NCBI RefSeq assembly: GCF_004010155.1
Contig: NZ_RRYH01000002.1
Span: 62,001 to 126,000, forward strand
Direction of reading: 5' to 3'
Source: Solirhodobacter olei
GTDB taxonomy: Bacteria > Pseudomonadota > Alphaproteobacteria > Rhodobacterales > Rhodobacteraceae
DNA: 64,000 nt
A program made the translations under genes and the position numbers. Position 1 is the stretch's first letter, and each line of letters starts with the position of its first letter. Under the pieces are notes generated by a model. It had not been told where the DNA came from and ran no database searches. It was given only the letters and a program-made list of their open reading frames with translations. Positions 18,408 to 27,754 of the stretch are shown one piece after another.

Positions 18408-19541
18408 ATGACGTCAAGGTTGGGCATCGAGACGGGCTATCCCGGATGGCTTCCCGACGCGGTGCGGCGCTATCTCGAACATACCTCGGACGGGATCTCT
18501 CTTCGGGCGCTGGCCCGGCGCGAGGGATGCCATGCCTCCACCGTGCTCAGACAGGTGCGCCGTTACGAGAACCGGCGCGACGATCCGTTGATGGACGAGG
18601 CGCTGGCCCGACTGGGCCGCCTGCATGCGGCCCGGATTTGCCCCCCGCATGGAAAGGACGACCCCGCGATGCGAGCAGACCCGCGCCCCCACAAGCCGCA
18701 AGATACACCCCTGACCGACGAGGCCGCCCTGGCCCGCGAGGCCCGCCGCATCCTGCGCCGGCTCTCGGAGCCCGACACGATGCTGGCCGTCGCCGCCGAC
18801 ATGGAAAAGGCGGTGGTGCTGCGTGAATTCCCCGACGGGCGCACCGCGCGCACGGCCGTGGTCGACCGCGCCGTGGCGCAGGCCTTCGTGGTGAAGGACT
18901 GGATCGATTGCCGCAAGCCCGGGCGCGTCTCGACCTACGTTCTCAGCACGGCCGGACGCGCCGCGCTGAAGCGCCTTCTGGGCGCCGACGGCCGGCCCCG
19001 CGGCATGGCCGAGGCCGGTGCCGCCTTCGGCGACCAGCACCGGATCTGGGCCGAGCGGCAGGTGGAGGGCGAGGGCGGCGAGGCACCGCGCCGGGTGCGC
19101 TGCAACCTTGCCGAAAGCCCGATCGTTGCGCTGTGGCGGCGGCGCGACAAGGACGGCAAGCCCTTCCTCTCCCCCGACCTCGTGGCCGCGGCCGAGCGGC
19201 TGCGCGAGGATTTCGAGATCGGCCAGATGGGCCCCCGCGTGGCACAGAACTGGGACCGGTTTCTGACCGGCGCCGAGCGCGGCGGCTTCGGATCCGACGC
19301 GGGGCCGGCGCAAGGCCCGCGGGCGGCGCGCGAACGGGTGGCGGCGGCGCTGCGCGACCTCGGGCCCGGGCTGGGCGACATGGCGCTGCGCTGCTGCTGC
19401 TTCCTGGAAGGGCTGGAGATGGCCGAGCGGCGCATGGGCTGGTCGGCGCGCTCGGGCAAGATCGTGCTTCGGATCGCGCTGATGCGGCTTCGCCGGCATT
19501 ACGAGGAGAACGGCGGGATCGCCGGGCCGCTGATCGGGTAG
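18408..19541 (+). CDS. DUF6456 helix-turn-helix protein
   Basis: A 377-residue protein, probably a DNA-binding regulator. An N-terminal HTH (GISLRALARREGCHASTVLRQVRRYE) spans about residues 29-54. A winged-helix-like middle (VVKDWIDCRKPGRVSTYVLSTAGRAALKRLL) and a C-terminal helical domain with a Cys triplet (ALRCCCFLEG) follow. This layout fits DUF6456, a Rhodobacterales family of unknown role. ATG 18408 is preferred over 18357 because of the GGGAGGCGAGG upstream and the MTSRLGIETGYPGWLP start. GC-rich hairpins follow the stop. Confidence 0.8.
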   Translation: MTSRLGIETGYPGWLPDAVRRYLEHTSDGISLRALARREGCHASTVLRQVRRYENRRDDPLMDEALARLGRLHAARICPPHGKDDPAMRADPRPHKPQDTPLTDEAALAREARRILRRLSEPDTMLAVAADMEKAVVLREFPDGRTARTAVVDRAVAQAFVVKDWIDCRKPGRVSTYVLSTAGRAALKRLLGADGRPRGMAEAGAAFGDQHRIWAERQVEGEGGEAPRRVRCNLAESPIVALWRRRDKDGKPFLSPDLVAAAERLREDFEIGQMGPRVAQNWDRFLTGAERGGFGSDAGPAQGPRAARERVAAALRDLGPGLGDMALRCCCFLEGLEMAERRMGWSARSGKIVLRIALMRLRRHYEENGGIAGPLIG

Positions 19542-19550
19542 GGGAAGGGC

Positions 19551-19588
19551 GGGGGCCTTGCCCCCGGGCCCGCCCGACGCGGGCGGGC
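19551..19588. repeat. Paired GC-rich hairpins (REP-like) after DUF6456
   Basis: GGGGGC-CTT-GCCCCC (19551-19565) is followed by GCCCGCCC-GACGC-GGGCGGGC (19568-19588), both perfect. The same two hairpin classes recur at 39260-39334. No T-run follows. They may terminate or stabilise the DUF6456 transcript before lipA, or be a dispersed intergenic repeat. Confidence 0.6.
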
Positions 19589-19694
19589 ATTCCTCGCTTG
19601 TGCCAGACGCATGGCGGGGCTGATCCTGCGGGGCGTTGCCTGCGGGGCCTTCGAGGGATATGTCACCCTGAAAGGCGCTGAGAGGAGCGAGCCC

Positions 19695-20648
19695 TTGCGT
19701 GATCTGAAAATCCCCGCCGAGCGGCACCCCGAAAAGGCCCACCGTGCCGATGCGGCCGTGCAGCCGAAGAAGCCCGCCTGGATCCGCGTGAAGGCGCCGA
19801 CCTCCGCCGGCTACCGCCAGACGCGCGAGATCATCCGCGAGCAGAAGCTGGTGACGGTCTGCGAGGAAGCGGGCTGCCCCAATGTCGGCGAATGCTGGTC
19901 GCAGGGCCACGCAACGATGATGATCATGGGCGAGATCTGCACCCGCGGCTGCAGCTTCTGCAACGTGGCGACCGGCCGCCCGGACGTGCTCGACACCTTC
20001 GAGCCGGGCCGCGTGGCCCATGCCGTAGAGCAGCTCGGCCTGAACCATGTCGTGATCACCTCGGTCGACCGCGACGACCTCGACGATGGCGGGGCGGAGC
20101 ATTTCGCCATGACCATCCGCGCCATCCGCCACCGCTCGCCCGACACCACCATCGAGATCCTGACACCGGACTTCCTGCGCTGCGGGCCGGAGGCGCTGGA
20201 GAAGGTCGTCGAGGCGCGGCCGGACGTGTTCAACCACAACCTTGAGACCGTGCCGGGGCTCTACCCCGAGGTGCGGCCGGGCGCGCGCTATTTCCACTCG
20301 CTCCGCCTGCTGCAGCGGGTGAAGGAGCTGGACCCGGCGATGTTCACCAAGTCGGGGATCATGGTGGGGCTTGGCGAGGAGCGCCAGCAGGTGGGGCAGG
20401 TGATGGACGACCTGCGCTCCGCCGATGTCGATTTCCTCACCATCGGGCAATACCTGCAGCCGACGCCGAAGCACCATTCGGTGGCCCGCTTCGTCACGCC
20501 CGAGGAATTCGCGGCCTATGAGCGGGCGGCCTTCGGCAAGGGGTTCCTGATGGTCTCCGCCACGCCGCTGACGCGCTCGTCCTACCACGCGGGCGACGAC
20601 TTCGCCCGGCTCCGCACCGCGCGGCTGGAGAAGCTGGCCCGGGCCTGA
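19695..20648 (+). CDS. lipA: Lipoyl synthase
   Basis: Radical-SAM enzyme that inserts two sulfurs into protein-bound octanoate to make lipoate. The 317-residue product has the auxiliary-cluster motif Cys56-x4-Cys61-x5-Cys67 ([12 protein letters not shown]) and the radical-SAM motif Cys82-x3-Cys86-x2-Cys89 (CTRGCSFC), with the conserved RSSYHA near the C-terminus. The start is taken as TTG 19695 (GAGAGGAG upstream, protein start [15 protein letters not shown] typical of relatives); the frame stays open to an ATG at 19611, whose extra 28 residues look non-family. It converges with the small gene at 20656. Confidence 0.95.
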   Translation: MRDLKIPAERHPEKAHRADAAVQPKKPAWIRVKAPTSAGYRQTREIIREQKLVTVCEEAGCPNVGECWSQGHATMMIMGEICTRGCSFCNVATGRPDVLDTFEPGRVAHAVEQLGLNHVVITSVDRDDLDDGGAEHFAMTIRAIRHRSPDTTIEILTPDFLRCGPEALEKVVEARPDVFNHNLETVPGLYPEVRPGARYFHSLRLLQRVKELDPAMFTKSGIMVGLGEERQQVGQVMDDLRSADVDFLTIGQYLQPTPKHHSVARFVTPEEFAAYERAAFGKGFLMVSATPLTRSSYHAGDDFARLRTARLEKLARA

Positions 20649-20655
20649 TCGCGCC

Positions 20656-20844
20656 TCAGCGCAGAAGCGGAACCCGGCGGATGGGCGGGTTGACGCCCAG
20701 CCAGACGGGCCAGCCGACGTATTTCTCGATCCCTGCCAGCACAAGGCAGAGGGCTATCACTGCAAGCACGACGGCCAGCCGCCGCGCCGCGGGCGGGCGG
20801 CGCGCCCAGCCGGACATCCTGACCAGCCAGAAGAGAAGGTTCAC
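20656..20844 (-). CDS. Small membrane protein coupled to hpt
   Basis: A 62-residue protein with one hydrophobic helix ([24 protein letters not shown]) between an Arg-rich loop and a short tail. Its ATG overlaps the hpt stop as ATGA, the usual sign of translational coupling, which supports it being real. I do not recognise a family. The N-terminal [16 protein letters not shown] is amphipathic and could lie on the membrane. Function unknown. Confidence 0.65.
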   Translation of the reverse strand: MNLLFWLVRMSGWARRPPAARRLAVVLAVIALCLVLAGIEKYVGWPVWLGVNPPIRRVPLLR

Positions 20845-21389
20845 TTCGCCTCGGGCAGGAACCGGACCTTACCGATATGCGGAAGGTTGCGGTTGCGCTG
20901 CGCATAGTCGATGCCGTAGCCGACGACGAATTCGTCCGGGATGGTGAAGCCGGTCCATTTCGCCTCCACCGGGATCTCGCGGCGTGAGGGCTTGTCGAGC
21001 AGCGCGCAGGCCTCGATCCGCGCCGGGCCCCGCGTCTCGAGGAGCTTCAGGACATGGGCGAGCGTGTAGCCGGTATCGACGATATCCTCGACCACCAGCA
21101 CGTCGCGGCCGGCGATCTCGCCGCGCAGGTCCTTCAGCACACGGACTTCGCGCGAACTTTCGGTGCTGTTGCCGTAGCTCGAGACCTCGAGGAAATCGAC
21201 CTCGATCGGCAGGTCGATCTCGCGCACGAGATCGGCGATGAAGACGAAAGAGCCGCGCAGGAGACCAACGACGACCAGCTTCTCCGTGCTGGCGAAATAG
21301 CTGCTTATTTCCCGGGCAAGCGCCTCTACCCGGGCGGCGATCGCCTTGGCGGAGATCATTTCGTCGATGACATATGCTTGCGTTGACAT
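20841..21389 (-). CDS. hpt: Hypoxanthine phosphoribosyltransferase
   Basis: Purine-salvage enzyme that joins hypoxanthine (or guanine) to PRPP to give IMP or GMP. The 182-residue length is typical. The PRPP-binding loop is [13 protein letters not shown] (about residues 95-107), the PPi loop is in [13 protein letters not shown], and the flexible loop contains [10 protein letters not shown]. The C-terminal base-binding region is [19 protein letters not shown]. It is followed, with ATGA overlap, by a 62-residue membrane protein. It diverges from the Coq10/RatA gene. Confidence 0.95.
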   Translation of the reverse strand: MSTQAYVIDEMISAKAIAARVEALAREISSYFASTEKLVVVGLLRGSFVFIADLVREIDLPIEVDFLEVSSYGNSTESSREVRVLKDLRGEIAGRDVLVVEDIVDTGYTLAHVLKLLETRGPARIEACALLDKPSRREIPVEAKWTGFTIPDEFVVGYGIDYAQRNRNLPHIGKVRFLPEAK

Positions 21390-21457
21390 GAGGGCCCCTT
21401 GATTTCGGCGCCAGAGTTACAGAAGTTCGCGCGCCAAGTCACCAACCCATCGGATCC

Positions 21458-21922
21458 ATGCCAAAACACCAGGAAACCCGCCCGCTGCCCTATTCGGCCC
21501 AGGAGATGTACGACCTCGTGGCCGACGTCGCCAGCTATCCGAAATTCCTGCCCTGGACGGCGGCTGCCCGGATCCGTTCGCGCACGCCCTGCGACGGCGG
21601 CGGAGAGATAATGGAGGCGGATCTGGTGATTTCCTTCAAGGTCTTCCGCGAACGCTTCGGCAGCCGCGTCACGCTCTGGCCCGAGCAGATGAAGATCGAC
21701 ACCGAATACCTTGACGGGCCGTTCAAATACATGCGCTCGAACTGGTCGTTCCGGGACCGGCCGGAGGGCGGGTGCGAGGTCGAGTTCTTCGTCGACTTCG
21801 AGTTCAAGAACCTCGTGCTGCAGCGCATCATCGGCGTCGTCTTCAACGAGGCCATGCACCGCGTCGTCGCCGCCTTCGAACGCCGCGCAGTAGAGCTTTA
21901 CGGCGCCCGCAGCCTGCCCTGA
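21458..21922 (+). CDS. Coq10/RatA-type START-domain protein
   Basis: A 154-residue START/SRPBCC protein. The pattern PYSAQEMYDLVADVASYPKFLPW at residues 11-33, followed by GPFKYMRSNWSF and a C-terminal helix with FNEAMHRVVAAFERRA, is that of the family containing mitochondrial Coq10 (ubiquinone binding) and E. coli RatA (ribosome association). In alphaproteobacteria a Coq10-like lipid-binding role in respiration is the more natural reading, although automated labels often say 'RatA toxin'. It converges with pncC, with a dispersed repeat between them. Confidence 0.85.
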   Translation: MPKHQETRPLPYSAQEMYDLVADVASYPKFLPWTAAARIRSRTPCDGGGEIMEADLVISFKVFRERFGSRVTLWPEQMKIDTEYLDGPFKYMRSNWSFRDRPEGGCEVEFFVDFEFKNLVLQRIIGVVFNEAMHRVVAAFERRAVELYGARSLP

Positions 21923-21934
21923 TCCCCGGGCATT

Positions 21935-21964
21935 TCCTGGCCCGAAATACTCCCGCCGGAGGCG
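21935..21964. repeat. Dispersed intergenic repeat, copy a
   Basis: The core CCCGAAATACTCCCGCC (21941-21957), preceded by TTCCTG, matches the element at 52979 closely and the one at 36696 more loosely. It sits between two convergent gene ends. No coding potential. Confidence 0.5.
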
Positions 21965-21965
21965 C

Positions 21966-22436
21966 TCAGCCCAGGGATGAAAGCAGCAGGTCCAGCGCAT
22001 GTTCGGTAGAGCGCGCACGGACCGCGGCGCGGCCCGGGGCGCCGAATTCCCGGGTTTGCGTGACCGTCGGCTGTCCCTTCCGGGCCAGCGCGAAGCAGAC
22101 CCGGCCCTCGGGCTTGTGTTCCGATCCGCCGGGCCCGGCGATGCCGGTGATGGCGACGGCGAGGCTGGCCCGCGAATGGGCAAGCGCGCCCTCGGCCATC
22201 TCGCGGGCGACCTCTTCCGAGACGGCGCCATGAGCGGCGAGGGTTTCGGCCCGGACGCCCAGCATCGTCTCCTTGGCGGCGTTGGAATAGGTGACGAAGC
22301 CACGCTCGAAGATGTCGGAGGAGCCGGGCACGTCGGTGATCGCGGCCGACACCATGCCGCCGGTGCAGCTTTCCGCCGTGGCGATCAGCACGCCCTTCGC
22401 GCGGGCGGCGGCGAGGAGGCGCTCGGGCGCGGTCAT
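21966..22436 (-). CDS. pncC: Nicotinamide-nucleotide amidohydrolase (CinA C-terminal domain)
   Basis: Deamidates nicotinamide mononucleotide in pyridine-nucleotide salvage. The 156 residues form a stand-alone CinA C-terminal domain, without the N-terminal COG1058 domain. Key blocks are TAESCTGGMVSAAITDVPGSSDIFERGFVTYSN in pieces from residue 20 and SLAVAITGIAGPGG near residue 110. The start ATG 22436 overlaps the pgpA stop by 4 nt, making a pncC-pgpA-ispDF unit read leftward. Confidence 0.93.
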   Translation of the reverse strand: MTAPERLLAAARAKGVLIATAESCTGGMVSAAITDVPGSSDIFERGFVTYSNAAKETMLGVRAETLAAHGAVSEEVAREMAEGALAHSRASLAVAITGIAGPGGSEHKPEGRVCFALARKGQPTVTQTREFGAPGRAAVRARSTEHALDLLLSSLG

Positions 22437-22945
22437 GCGTGGAAGATGCCGTGGGCGATGCCGGCGGCGACAATCACCACCACGGCCGCCATGATCCCGG
22501 CGTAGATGTCATCGAGCATCACGCCCGCCGCATCGCCGCGCGCGTCGGCGCGCCCGACGATCCACGGCTTCCACACATCGAAAAGCCGGAAGGCGATGAA
22601 GGCGGTGAGGGGGCCCGGCCAGGGCATGTCCCAGTTGGGCAGGCCCGCGAACCAGAACCCGGCCGAGGGCGCGCACATCGCGATCCACTGGCCCGCGACC
22701 TCGTCGATCACGATCTCGGACGGGTCGGTGTCGCCCGGGGCGCGGGTGGCGAGATCGGCCTTCACCACGGCGAAGCCGAGCGCGGTGACAAGAAGCGTGG
22801 CGACCAGCAGCAGGGGAAAGCCGCCGACACCGTGAAGACCCATCGCCAGCACGACCGCGAGCGCCGAGGCCCAGGTGCCGGAGGCCGGCCGCAGGTAGCC
22901 CACGCCGAAGACGGTGGCCAGCATCCGGCTCACCCCGCCCGTCAT
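22433..22945 (-). CDS. pgpA: Phosphatidylglycerophosphatase A
   Basis: Removes the phosphate from phosphatidylglycerophosphate to give phosphatidylglycerol at the inner membrane. The 170-residue protein has about four hydrophobic helices and the family acidic motif [13 protein letters not shown] (about residues 80-92). A second acidic segment, [10 protein letters not shown], lies near residue 145. It overlaps pncC and ispDF by 4 nt each, so the three genes are coupled despite unrelated pathways. Confidence 0.94.
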   Translation of the reverse strand: MTGGVSRMLATVFGVGYLRPASGTWASALAVVLAMGLHGVGGFPLLLVATLLVTALGFAVVKADLATRAPGDTDPSEIVIDEVAGQWIAMCAPSAGFWFAGLPNWDMPWPGPLTAFIAFRLFDVWKPWIVGRADARGDAAGVMLDDIYAGIMAAVVVIVAAGIAHGIFHA

Positions 22946-24081
22946 GCCCGCACCAGCGTGGCCGTGGCGAGCGCCGCGATGCCTTCCTCGCGCCCGGTGA
23001 AGCCGAGCCTTTCGGTTGTCGTCGCCTTGACGCTGACGCTGCCCATCTCCACCTCCATGATCTCCTCCAGTTTCCGCTGCATCTCAATGGCATGCGGGCC
23101 GATCTTCGGGCGCTCGCAGAGGAGCGTCACATCGGCATTGGCCAGCCGGTAGCCGCGGCCGCGCATCAGCCCCGCCGCATGGGCCAGGAAGATGTCCGAC
23201 GCCGCGCCCTTCCATTGCGGATCCGAGGGCGGGAAGTGGCGGCCGATGTCGCCCTCCGCCAGCGCGCCGTAGATCGCGTCGGTCAGCGCATGCATGCCCA
23301 CGTCGGCATCCGAATGGCCCAGAAGCGTTTTGTCATGCGGGATCTTCACGCCGCAGAGCCAGAGGTGATCGCCGGGCGCGAAGGCGTGGACATCGAAGCC
23401 GTTGCCGATCCGGATATCCATGGCGCGGCCCCTCAGGATGCGTTCCGCCCGCGCGAAATCGCCGGGCCAGGTGAGCTTGATGTTGTCCTCTTCGCCCTCG
23501 GTGATGGCGACGTCAAGGCCGGCGGCCAGCGCCACCTCCACATCGTCGGCGGCGCCGCCGGGATGGGCGCGGTGGGCGTGGAGGATTGCGGGGAAGTGAA
23601 AGCCCTGCGGTGTCTGGGCCCGGAACAGCCCGTCGCGCGGGGCGAGCCCGGTGACGCGGCCAGCCTCGCCACGCCAGAGCGCGTCGGAGACCGGCACTGC
23701 CGGGGCCGCGCCCGGCGCGCCGTCCAGCGCCGCAAGCACCCTGCGGATCACGGCGGCGGAGACCAGCGGGCGGGCACCGTCATGGATCAGCACGCGGGTC
23801 GCGTCGCTGCCCTCGAGCGCCTCCAGCGCGGCGCGGACCGAGGCATCGCGGCTGGCCCCGCCGATGACCGTCGTGGTGCGCGCGTCAAGCAGCGGTGCGG
23901 CCAGCGCCGCGTCCTCGGGGTGGACGACGAGGATCAGCCGGTCGATCTCCGGGATCGCGCGGAACGCCTCCAGCGTATGCGCCAGAAGCGGCCGGCCGGC
24001 CAGCGCGCGCCACTGCTTCGGCCCGCCGTCCCCGGCACGGATGCCGCGCCCGGCGGCTGTGATGATGGCGACCGTGCTCAT
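22942..24081 (-). CDS. ispDF: Bifunctional IspD/IspF enzyme of the MEP isoprenoid pathway
   Basis: One polypeptide of 379 residues catalyses two non-adjacent MEP-pathway steps: cytidylyl transfer to MEP (IspD, about residues 1-220) and formation of MEcPP (IspF, about 225-379). IspD shows the nucleotide-binding [22 protein letters not shown] and [10 protein letters not shown]. IspF shows [11 protein letters not shown] with metal ligands and [24 protein letters not shown] 24081 is preferred to GTG 24090 because GTGAGGGG then serves as ribosome site. This fusion is well known in alphaproteobacteria. Confidence 0.95.
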   Translation of the reverse strand: MSTVAIITAAGRGIRAGDGGPKQWRALAGRPLLAHTLEAFRAIPEIDRLILVVHPEDAALAAPLLDARTTTVIGGASRDASVRAALEALEGSDATRVLIHDGARPLVSAAVIRRVLAALDGAPGAAPAVPVSDALWRGEAGRVTGLAPRDGLFRAQTPQGFHFPAILHAHRAHPGGAADDVEVALAAGLDVAITEGEEDNIKLTWPGDFARAERILRGRAMDIRIGNGFDVHAFAPGDHLWLCGVKIPHDKTLLGHSDADVGMHALTDAIYGALAEGDIGRHFPPSDPQWKGAASDIFLAHAAGLMRGRGYRLANADVTLLCERPKIGPHAIEMQRKLEEIMEVEMGSVSVKATTTERLGFTGREEGIAALATATLVRA

Positions 24082-24214
24082 GCCCCTCACCGCTGATTGT
24101 CGCCCCCTCCATAGGCCGAGGCCCGGGCCATGACAACGCTGCGAGCAGATCGGGCAGGGCTGCCCAAATTTTGAGCGGCGCCGGTTTCCCGCCCGGTAGC
24201 GCCCGGCCGCCAGA

Positions 24215-24243
24215 TTGCTATCCTCGGCTGGAGGGACTAGCTG
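24215..24243 (+). promoter_or_regulatory. Candidate promoter of the dusB-ntr operon
   Basis: TTGCTA (24215-24220), a 17-nt spacer and TAGCTG (24238-24243) lie about 28 nt before the dusB start. A further TAGGGT follows at 24245. The similar TAGCTC occurs at a candidate mfd promoter. The match to consensus is partial, so this is tentative. Confidence 0.35.
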
Positions 24244-24270
24244 CTAGGGTGTCGCATAAGGATTAGGCAG

Positions 24271-25254
24271 TTGGCGATTCATCTGGCAGAGGTTTCGATC
24301 GATCCGGCGGTGCTTCTGGCGCCGATGGCCGGCATCACCGATCTGCCCTACCGCCGCATCGTCTCGCGCTTCGGGGCGGGGCTGGTTGTCAGCGAAATGG
24401 TGGCGAGCCGCGAGGTCGTCACCGCCCGGCCGGAGGCGCGCGCCCGGGCCGAACTGGGCTTTGGCGAGGCCGCGACGGCGATCCAGCTCGCCGGGCGCGA
24501 GGCCGACTGGATGGCCGAGGCCGCGCGGCTGGTGGCCGGGCAGGGGGCCCGGATCATCGACATCAACATGGGCTGCCCGGCGCGGCGCGTGACCTCCGGC
24601 CTGGCCGGATCGGCGCTGATGCGCGATCTGGACCATGCCGTCAGCCTGATCGAGGCGGTGGTGGGCGCGGTCGATGTGCCGGTGACGCTGAAGACCCGCC
24701 TCGGCTGGGACGACGACCTGCTGAACGCGCCCGAGCTTGCGCGGCGGGCAGAGGCCGCGGGTGTGCGGATGATCACGATCCACGGCCGCACCCGCTGCCA
24801 GTTCTACAAGGGCCGCGCCGACTGGGCTGCGATCGCCCGGGTGAAGGAGGCCGTGACGATCCCGGTGATCGCCAATGGCGACATCACCGACGCCGCAAGC
24901 GCGCGCGAGGCGCTGCGGCTTTCCGGCGCCGATGGCGTCATGGTCGGCCGCGGCATCCAGGGCCGCCCCTGGCTTCTGGCAGAGATCGCGGCGGGGCTTA
25001 CGGGCCAGCGGGGTCCCGAGGTACCGGAGGGCGAGGCGCTGGCCGATCTCGTGGCCGAACATCACGCCGCCATGCTCGACTTTTATGGCGAGGAGCTGGG
25101 CCTGCGCGTCGCGCGCAAGCACCTTGGCTGGTATCTCGACGCGGCAGGCGACCCCGCGGGCCTGCGCCGGGCGCTGCTGACGGCCGAGGAGCCGGCCACC
25201 GTGGCCCGGCTCATCCGCGACGCCTTCGCACCGCCGCGACGGGTGGCCGCATGA
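24271..25254 (+). CDS. dusB: tRNA-dihydrouridine synthase (NifR3/DusB)
   Basis: FMN enzyme that reduces uridines in tRNA to dihydrouridine. The 327-residue protein shows LLAPMAGITDLPYRRIVSRFGA at the start of the TIM barrel, IDINMGCPARRVT with the active-site Cys, TLKTRLGWD, and the FMN phosphate site VIANGDI/GVMVGRGIQGRPW. The start is TTG 24271 with AAGGAT upstream. It is the first gene of the ntr operon, the same order as the classical nifR3-ntrB-ntrC of Rhodobacter capsulatus. The stop overlaps ntrB as ATGA. Confidence 0.94.
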   Translation: MAIHLAEVSIDPAVLLAPMAGITDLPYRRIVSRFGAGLVVSEMVASREVVTARPEARARAELGFGEAATAIQLAGREADWMAEAARLVAGQGARIIDINMGCPARRVTSGLAGSALMRDLDHAVSLIEAVVGAVDVPVTLKTRLGWDDDLLNAPELARRAEAAGVRMITIHGRTRCQFYKGRADWAAIARVKEAVTIPVIANGDITDAASAREALRLSGADGVMVGRGIQGRPWLLAEIAAGLTGQRGPEVPEGEALADLVAEHHAAMLDFYGEELGLRVARKHLGWYLDAAGDPAGLRRALLTAEEPATVARLIRDAFAPPRRVAA

Positions 25255-26333
25255 CACAGCCGCCCGCGCCCGGCATCGTCTGGTCGTCGCTGCCGGTGCC
25301 GGCGCTGCTGATCGATCCCGAGAATGCCATCAGCCACGCCAATCCGGCCGCCGAGATCTTCCTCAACAGCTCCGACCGCTCGCTGCGCGGGATGAAGGTG
25401 CTGGACCGGCTCACCATCGACGCGCCGCTGACCGAGGCCTTCGAGCGGGTGCGAGAGAACCAGTCGCCGCTTTTCATCAACGATGTCGACGTGGGGCAGG
25501 GCGACCGGCCCAGCGTCCAATGCAACATCCAGGTCGCCCCGCTCAGCGACGCGCCCAGCACGCTGCTGCTGCTGATCGCGCCGCGCGACATCGCCGACCG
25601 GCTCGGCCGGGCGATGAACGTGAAATCCGCCGCCAAATCCGCCATCGGCATGGCCGAGATGCTGGCGCATGAGATCAAGAACCCGCTGGCGGGCATCGCC
25701 GGGGCGGCGCAGCTTCTCTCCATGGGGCTTTCGCACGAGGATCGCGAGCTGACCGACCTGATCGTGGAAGAGACGCAGCGGATCGTGAAGCTGCTCGAGC
25801 AGGTCGAGCAGTTCGGCAATCTCCGCCCGCCGGGGCGGCGGCCGGTGAACCTGCATGACGCACTCGACCGCGCGCGCAAGTCCGCCATAGTGGGCTTCGC
25901 CACCAAGATGCAGATCGTCGAGGATTACGACCCCTCGCTGCCGCCGGCCTGGGCCGATGGCGACCAGCTGGTGCAGGTCTTCCTGAACCTTCTGAAGAAT
26001 GCTGCGCAAGCCGCTGGCCCAAAAGGTGGAATCATCCGGCTTCACACCTTCTATGATCCCTCCCTGCGGGTGCGCCGGCCCGACGGCAGCCGCGACGCGC
26101 TGCCGCTTCAGGTCGAGATCATCGACGACGGCCCCGGAATCCCGCCCGAGATCGCGGCGGACATCTTCGAGCCCTTCGTCTCGGGCCGCGAGAACGGCAC
26201 CGGGCTTGGCCTCGCGCTCGTCTCGAAGATCATCACCGATCATGGCGGCTGGATCGCCGTCGACACACAACCCGGCCGCACCGCCTTCCGCGTGTCGCTG
26301 CCGGTGGTTCCCAAGAGCATGGAGATGGAGTGA
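25251..26333 (+). CDS. ntrB: Nitrogen-regulation sensor kinase NtrB
   Basis: Cytoplasmic histidine kinase/phosphatase that controls NtrC according to nitrogen status, classically through PII proteins. The 360 residues comprise an N-terminal PAS-like domain (about 1-115), the phospho-acceptor His140 in [20 protein letters not shown], and an HATPase domain with N box ([13 protein letters not shown]), G1 box (IIDDGPGIP) and G2 box ([13 protein letters not shown]). No membrane helix. It overlaps dusB by 4 nt and ntrC by 1 nt (TGATG). Confidence 0.95.
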   Translation: MTQPPAPGIVWSSLPVPALLIDPENAISHANPAAEIFLNSSDRSLRGMKVLDRLTIDAPLTEAFERVRENQSPLFINDVDVGQGDRPSVQCNIQVAPLSDAPSTLLLLIAPRDIADRLGRAMNVKSAAKSAIGMAEMLAHEIKNPLAGIAGAAQLLSMGLSHEDRELTDLIVEETQRIVKLLEQVEQFGNLRPPGRRPVNLHDALDRARKSAIVGFATKMQIVEDYDPSLPPAWADGDQLVQVFLNLLKNAAQAAGPKGGIIRLHTFYDPSLRVRRPDGSRDALPLQVEIIDDGPGIPPEIAADIFEPFVSGRENGTGLGLALVSKIITDHGGWIAVDTQPGRTAFRVSLPVVPKSMEME

Positions 26334-27697
26334 TGGACGGCACGGTCCTGGTCGCGGACGACGACCGCACGATCCGCACGGTACTGACCCAGGCGCTGAC
26401 CCGCGCCGGCTGCAAGGTCCATGCGACCTCCAGCCTGACGACCCTGATGCGCTGGGTGGAGGAGGGCAAGGGCGACCTCGTCATCTCCGACGTCATAATG
26501 CCGGACGGCAACGGGTTGGAAATGCTGCCGAAAATCGGGAAAGAGCGGCCCGGCCTGCCGGTCATCGTGATCTCCGCCCAGAACACGATCATGACCGCGA
26601 TCCAGGCGGCGGAGGCGGAGGCCTACGATTACCTCCCCAAGCCCTTCGACCTGCCGGACCTGATGAAACGCGCCGCCCGCGCGCTGGAGACCAAGCGCCG
26701 CGTCGCCCCGCGCCCCGCGCCGGCCCCGCAGGAGGGCGAGGACCTACCGCTGGTCGGGCGCACGCCGCAGATGCAGGCGCTCTACCGCCTCGTCGCGCGG
26801 GTGATGAACACCGACCTGCCGGTGCTGATCACCGGCGAATCGGGCACCGGCAAATCGCTGATCGCGCGGGCCATCCACGACTTCTCTGACCGGCGCAGCC
26901 AGCCCTTCGTCATCGTCTCCAACGCCGATCTTTCGACGCCCGAGGGCGCGAGCGACGTGCTGAGCCGCGCCCGCGGCGGCTCTATCGTCTTCGACGAGGT
27001 CGCGGATTACACCGAGGAGGCGCAGGCCCGGATCGTCCGCCTGCTGGACCAGCTCGGCGATCTCTCGCCGCGCGTGATGGCCACCAGCCAGGCCGACCTC
27101 GGCCAGCAGATGGAAGGGGGTAAGTTCCGCCGCGACCTCTACTTCCGCCTTGGTGGCGTGGCGATCGCGGTGCCGGCGCTGCGCGAGCGGGTGGACGACA
27201 TCCCCCTGCTGGCAGAGCATTTCCTGCTGCGCGGCGACCGCGAGGCCGGCGCGCGGCGCACCTTCTCGCCCGAGGCGATGGAGCTGGTGCGCGCCTACAC
27301 CTGGCCCGGCAACGTCCGCCAGCTGGAAAATACCGTGCGGCGGCTGGTCGTCACCTCGTCCGAGGTCGAGATCACCCGCGGCGAGGTGGAGCAGGTCCTT
27401 GGCAACCAGCCGGCGATGGAGCCGCTCAGGGGGGGCGGGGAGGGCGAGAAGCTCTCGGCTTCCGTCGCCCGCCACCTGAAGCGCTACTTCGATCTGCACG
27501 GCGGCGCGCTGCCGCCGCCCGGCGTCTACCAGCGTGTGCTGCGCGAGGTGGAACTGCCGCTAATCGAGATCGCGCTCGACGCAACCGGCGGAAATCAGGC
27601 AAAATGTGCCGATCTCCTCGGCATCAACCGCAATACCTTGCGTAAAAAGATCACAGATCTGGATATTCGCGTGACACGGCGCCGCAAATTGATGTAA
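26333..27697 (+). CDS. ntrC: Nitrogen-regulation response regulator NtrC (lacks GAFTGA)
   Basis: Activator of nitrogen-assimilation genes, 454 residues from ATG 26333. The receiver has Asp53 in ISDVIMPDG. The AAA+ domain has Walker A GESGTGKS and Walker [11 protein letters not shown], and the C-terminus has a Fis-type HTH ([22 protein letters not shown]). The GAFTGA loop that contacts sigma54 in E. coli NtrC is absent: the stretch between the Walker motifs reads [19 protein letters not shown]. capsulatus NtrC also lacks it and works with sigma70 RNA polymerase, so the same is expected here. The arginine-finger region (RDLYFRL) is kept. Confidence 0.95.
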   Translation: MDGTVLVADDDRTIRTVLTQALTRAGCKVHATSSLTTLMRWVEEGKGDLVISDVIMPDGNGLEMLPKIGKERPGLPVIVISAQNTIMTAIQAAEAEAYDYLPKPFDLPDLMKRAARALETKRRVAPRPAPAPQEGEDLPLVGRTPQMQALYRLVARVMNTDLPVLITGESGTGKSLIARAIHDFSDRRSQPFVIVSNADLSTPEGASDVLSRARGGSIVFDEVADYTEEAQARIVRLLDQLGDLSPRVMATSQADLGQQMEGGKFRRDLYFRLGGVAIAVPALRERVDDIPLLAEHFLLRGDREAGARRTFSPEAMELVRAYTWPGNVRQLENTVRRLVVTSSEVEITRGEVEQVLGNQPAMEPLRGGGEGEKLSASVARHLKRYFDLHGGALPPPGVYQRVLREVELPLIEIALDATGGNQAKCADLLGINRNTLRKKITDLDIRVTRRRKLM

Positions 27698-27729
27698 AAG
27701 AGCAACAGCGGCGTTGCAATTCGGCGCCA

Positions 27730-27743
27730 GCCGCTTCGGCGGC
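27730..27743 (+). other. UUCG-tetraloop hairpin between ntrC and ntrY
   Basis: GCCGC-TTCG-GCGGC is a perfect 5-bp stem closed by the very stable UUCG loop. No T-run follows, so it is more likely a processing or stabilising element than a terminator. It separates the ntrBC and ntrYX halves of the cluster, 11 nt before the ntrY start. Confidence 0.45.
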
Positions 27744-27754
27744 ATCCAAATCTG

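Noticed and set aside
21458-21922. Toxin-antitoxin system (RatA)
   Set aside because: No antitoxin partner in the expected place; the START/Coq10 reading fits better.
24158-24178. Terminator GGGCA/TGCCC before the dusB promoter
   Set aside because: Short stem followed by AAATTTTG rather than a T-run, and no plus-strand gene upstream.
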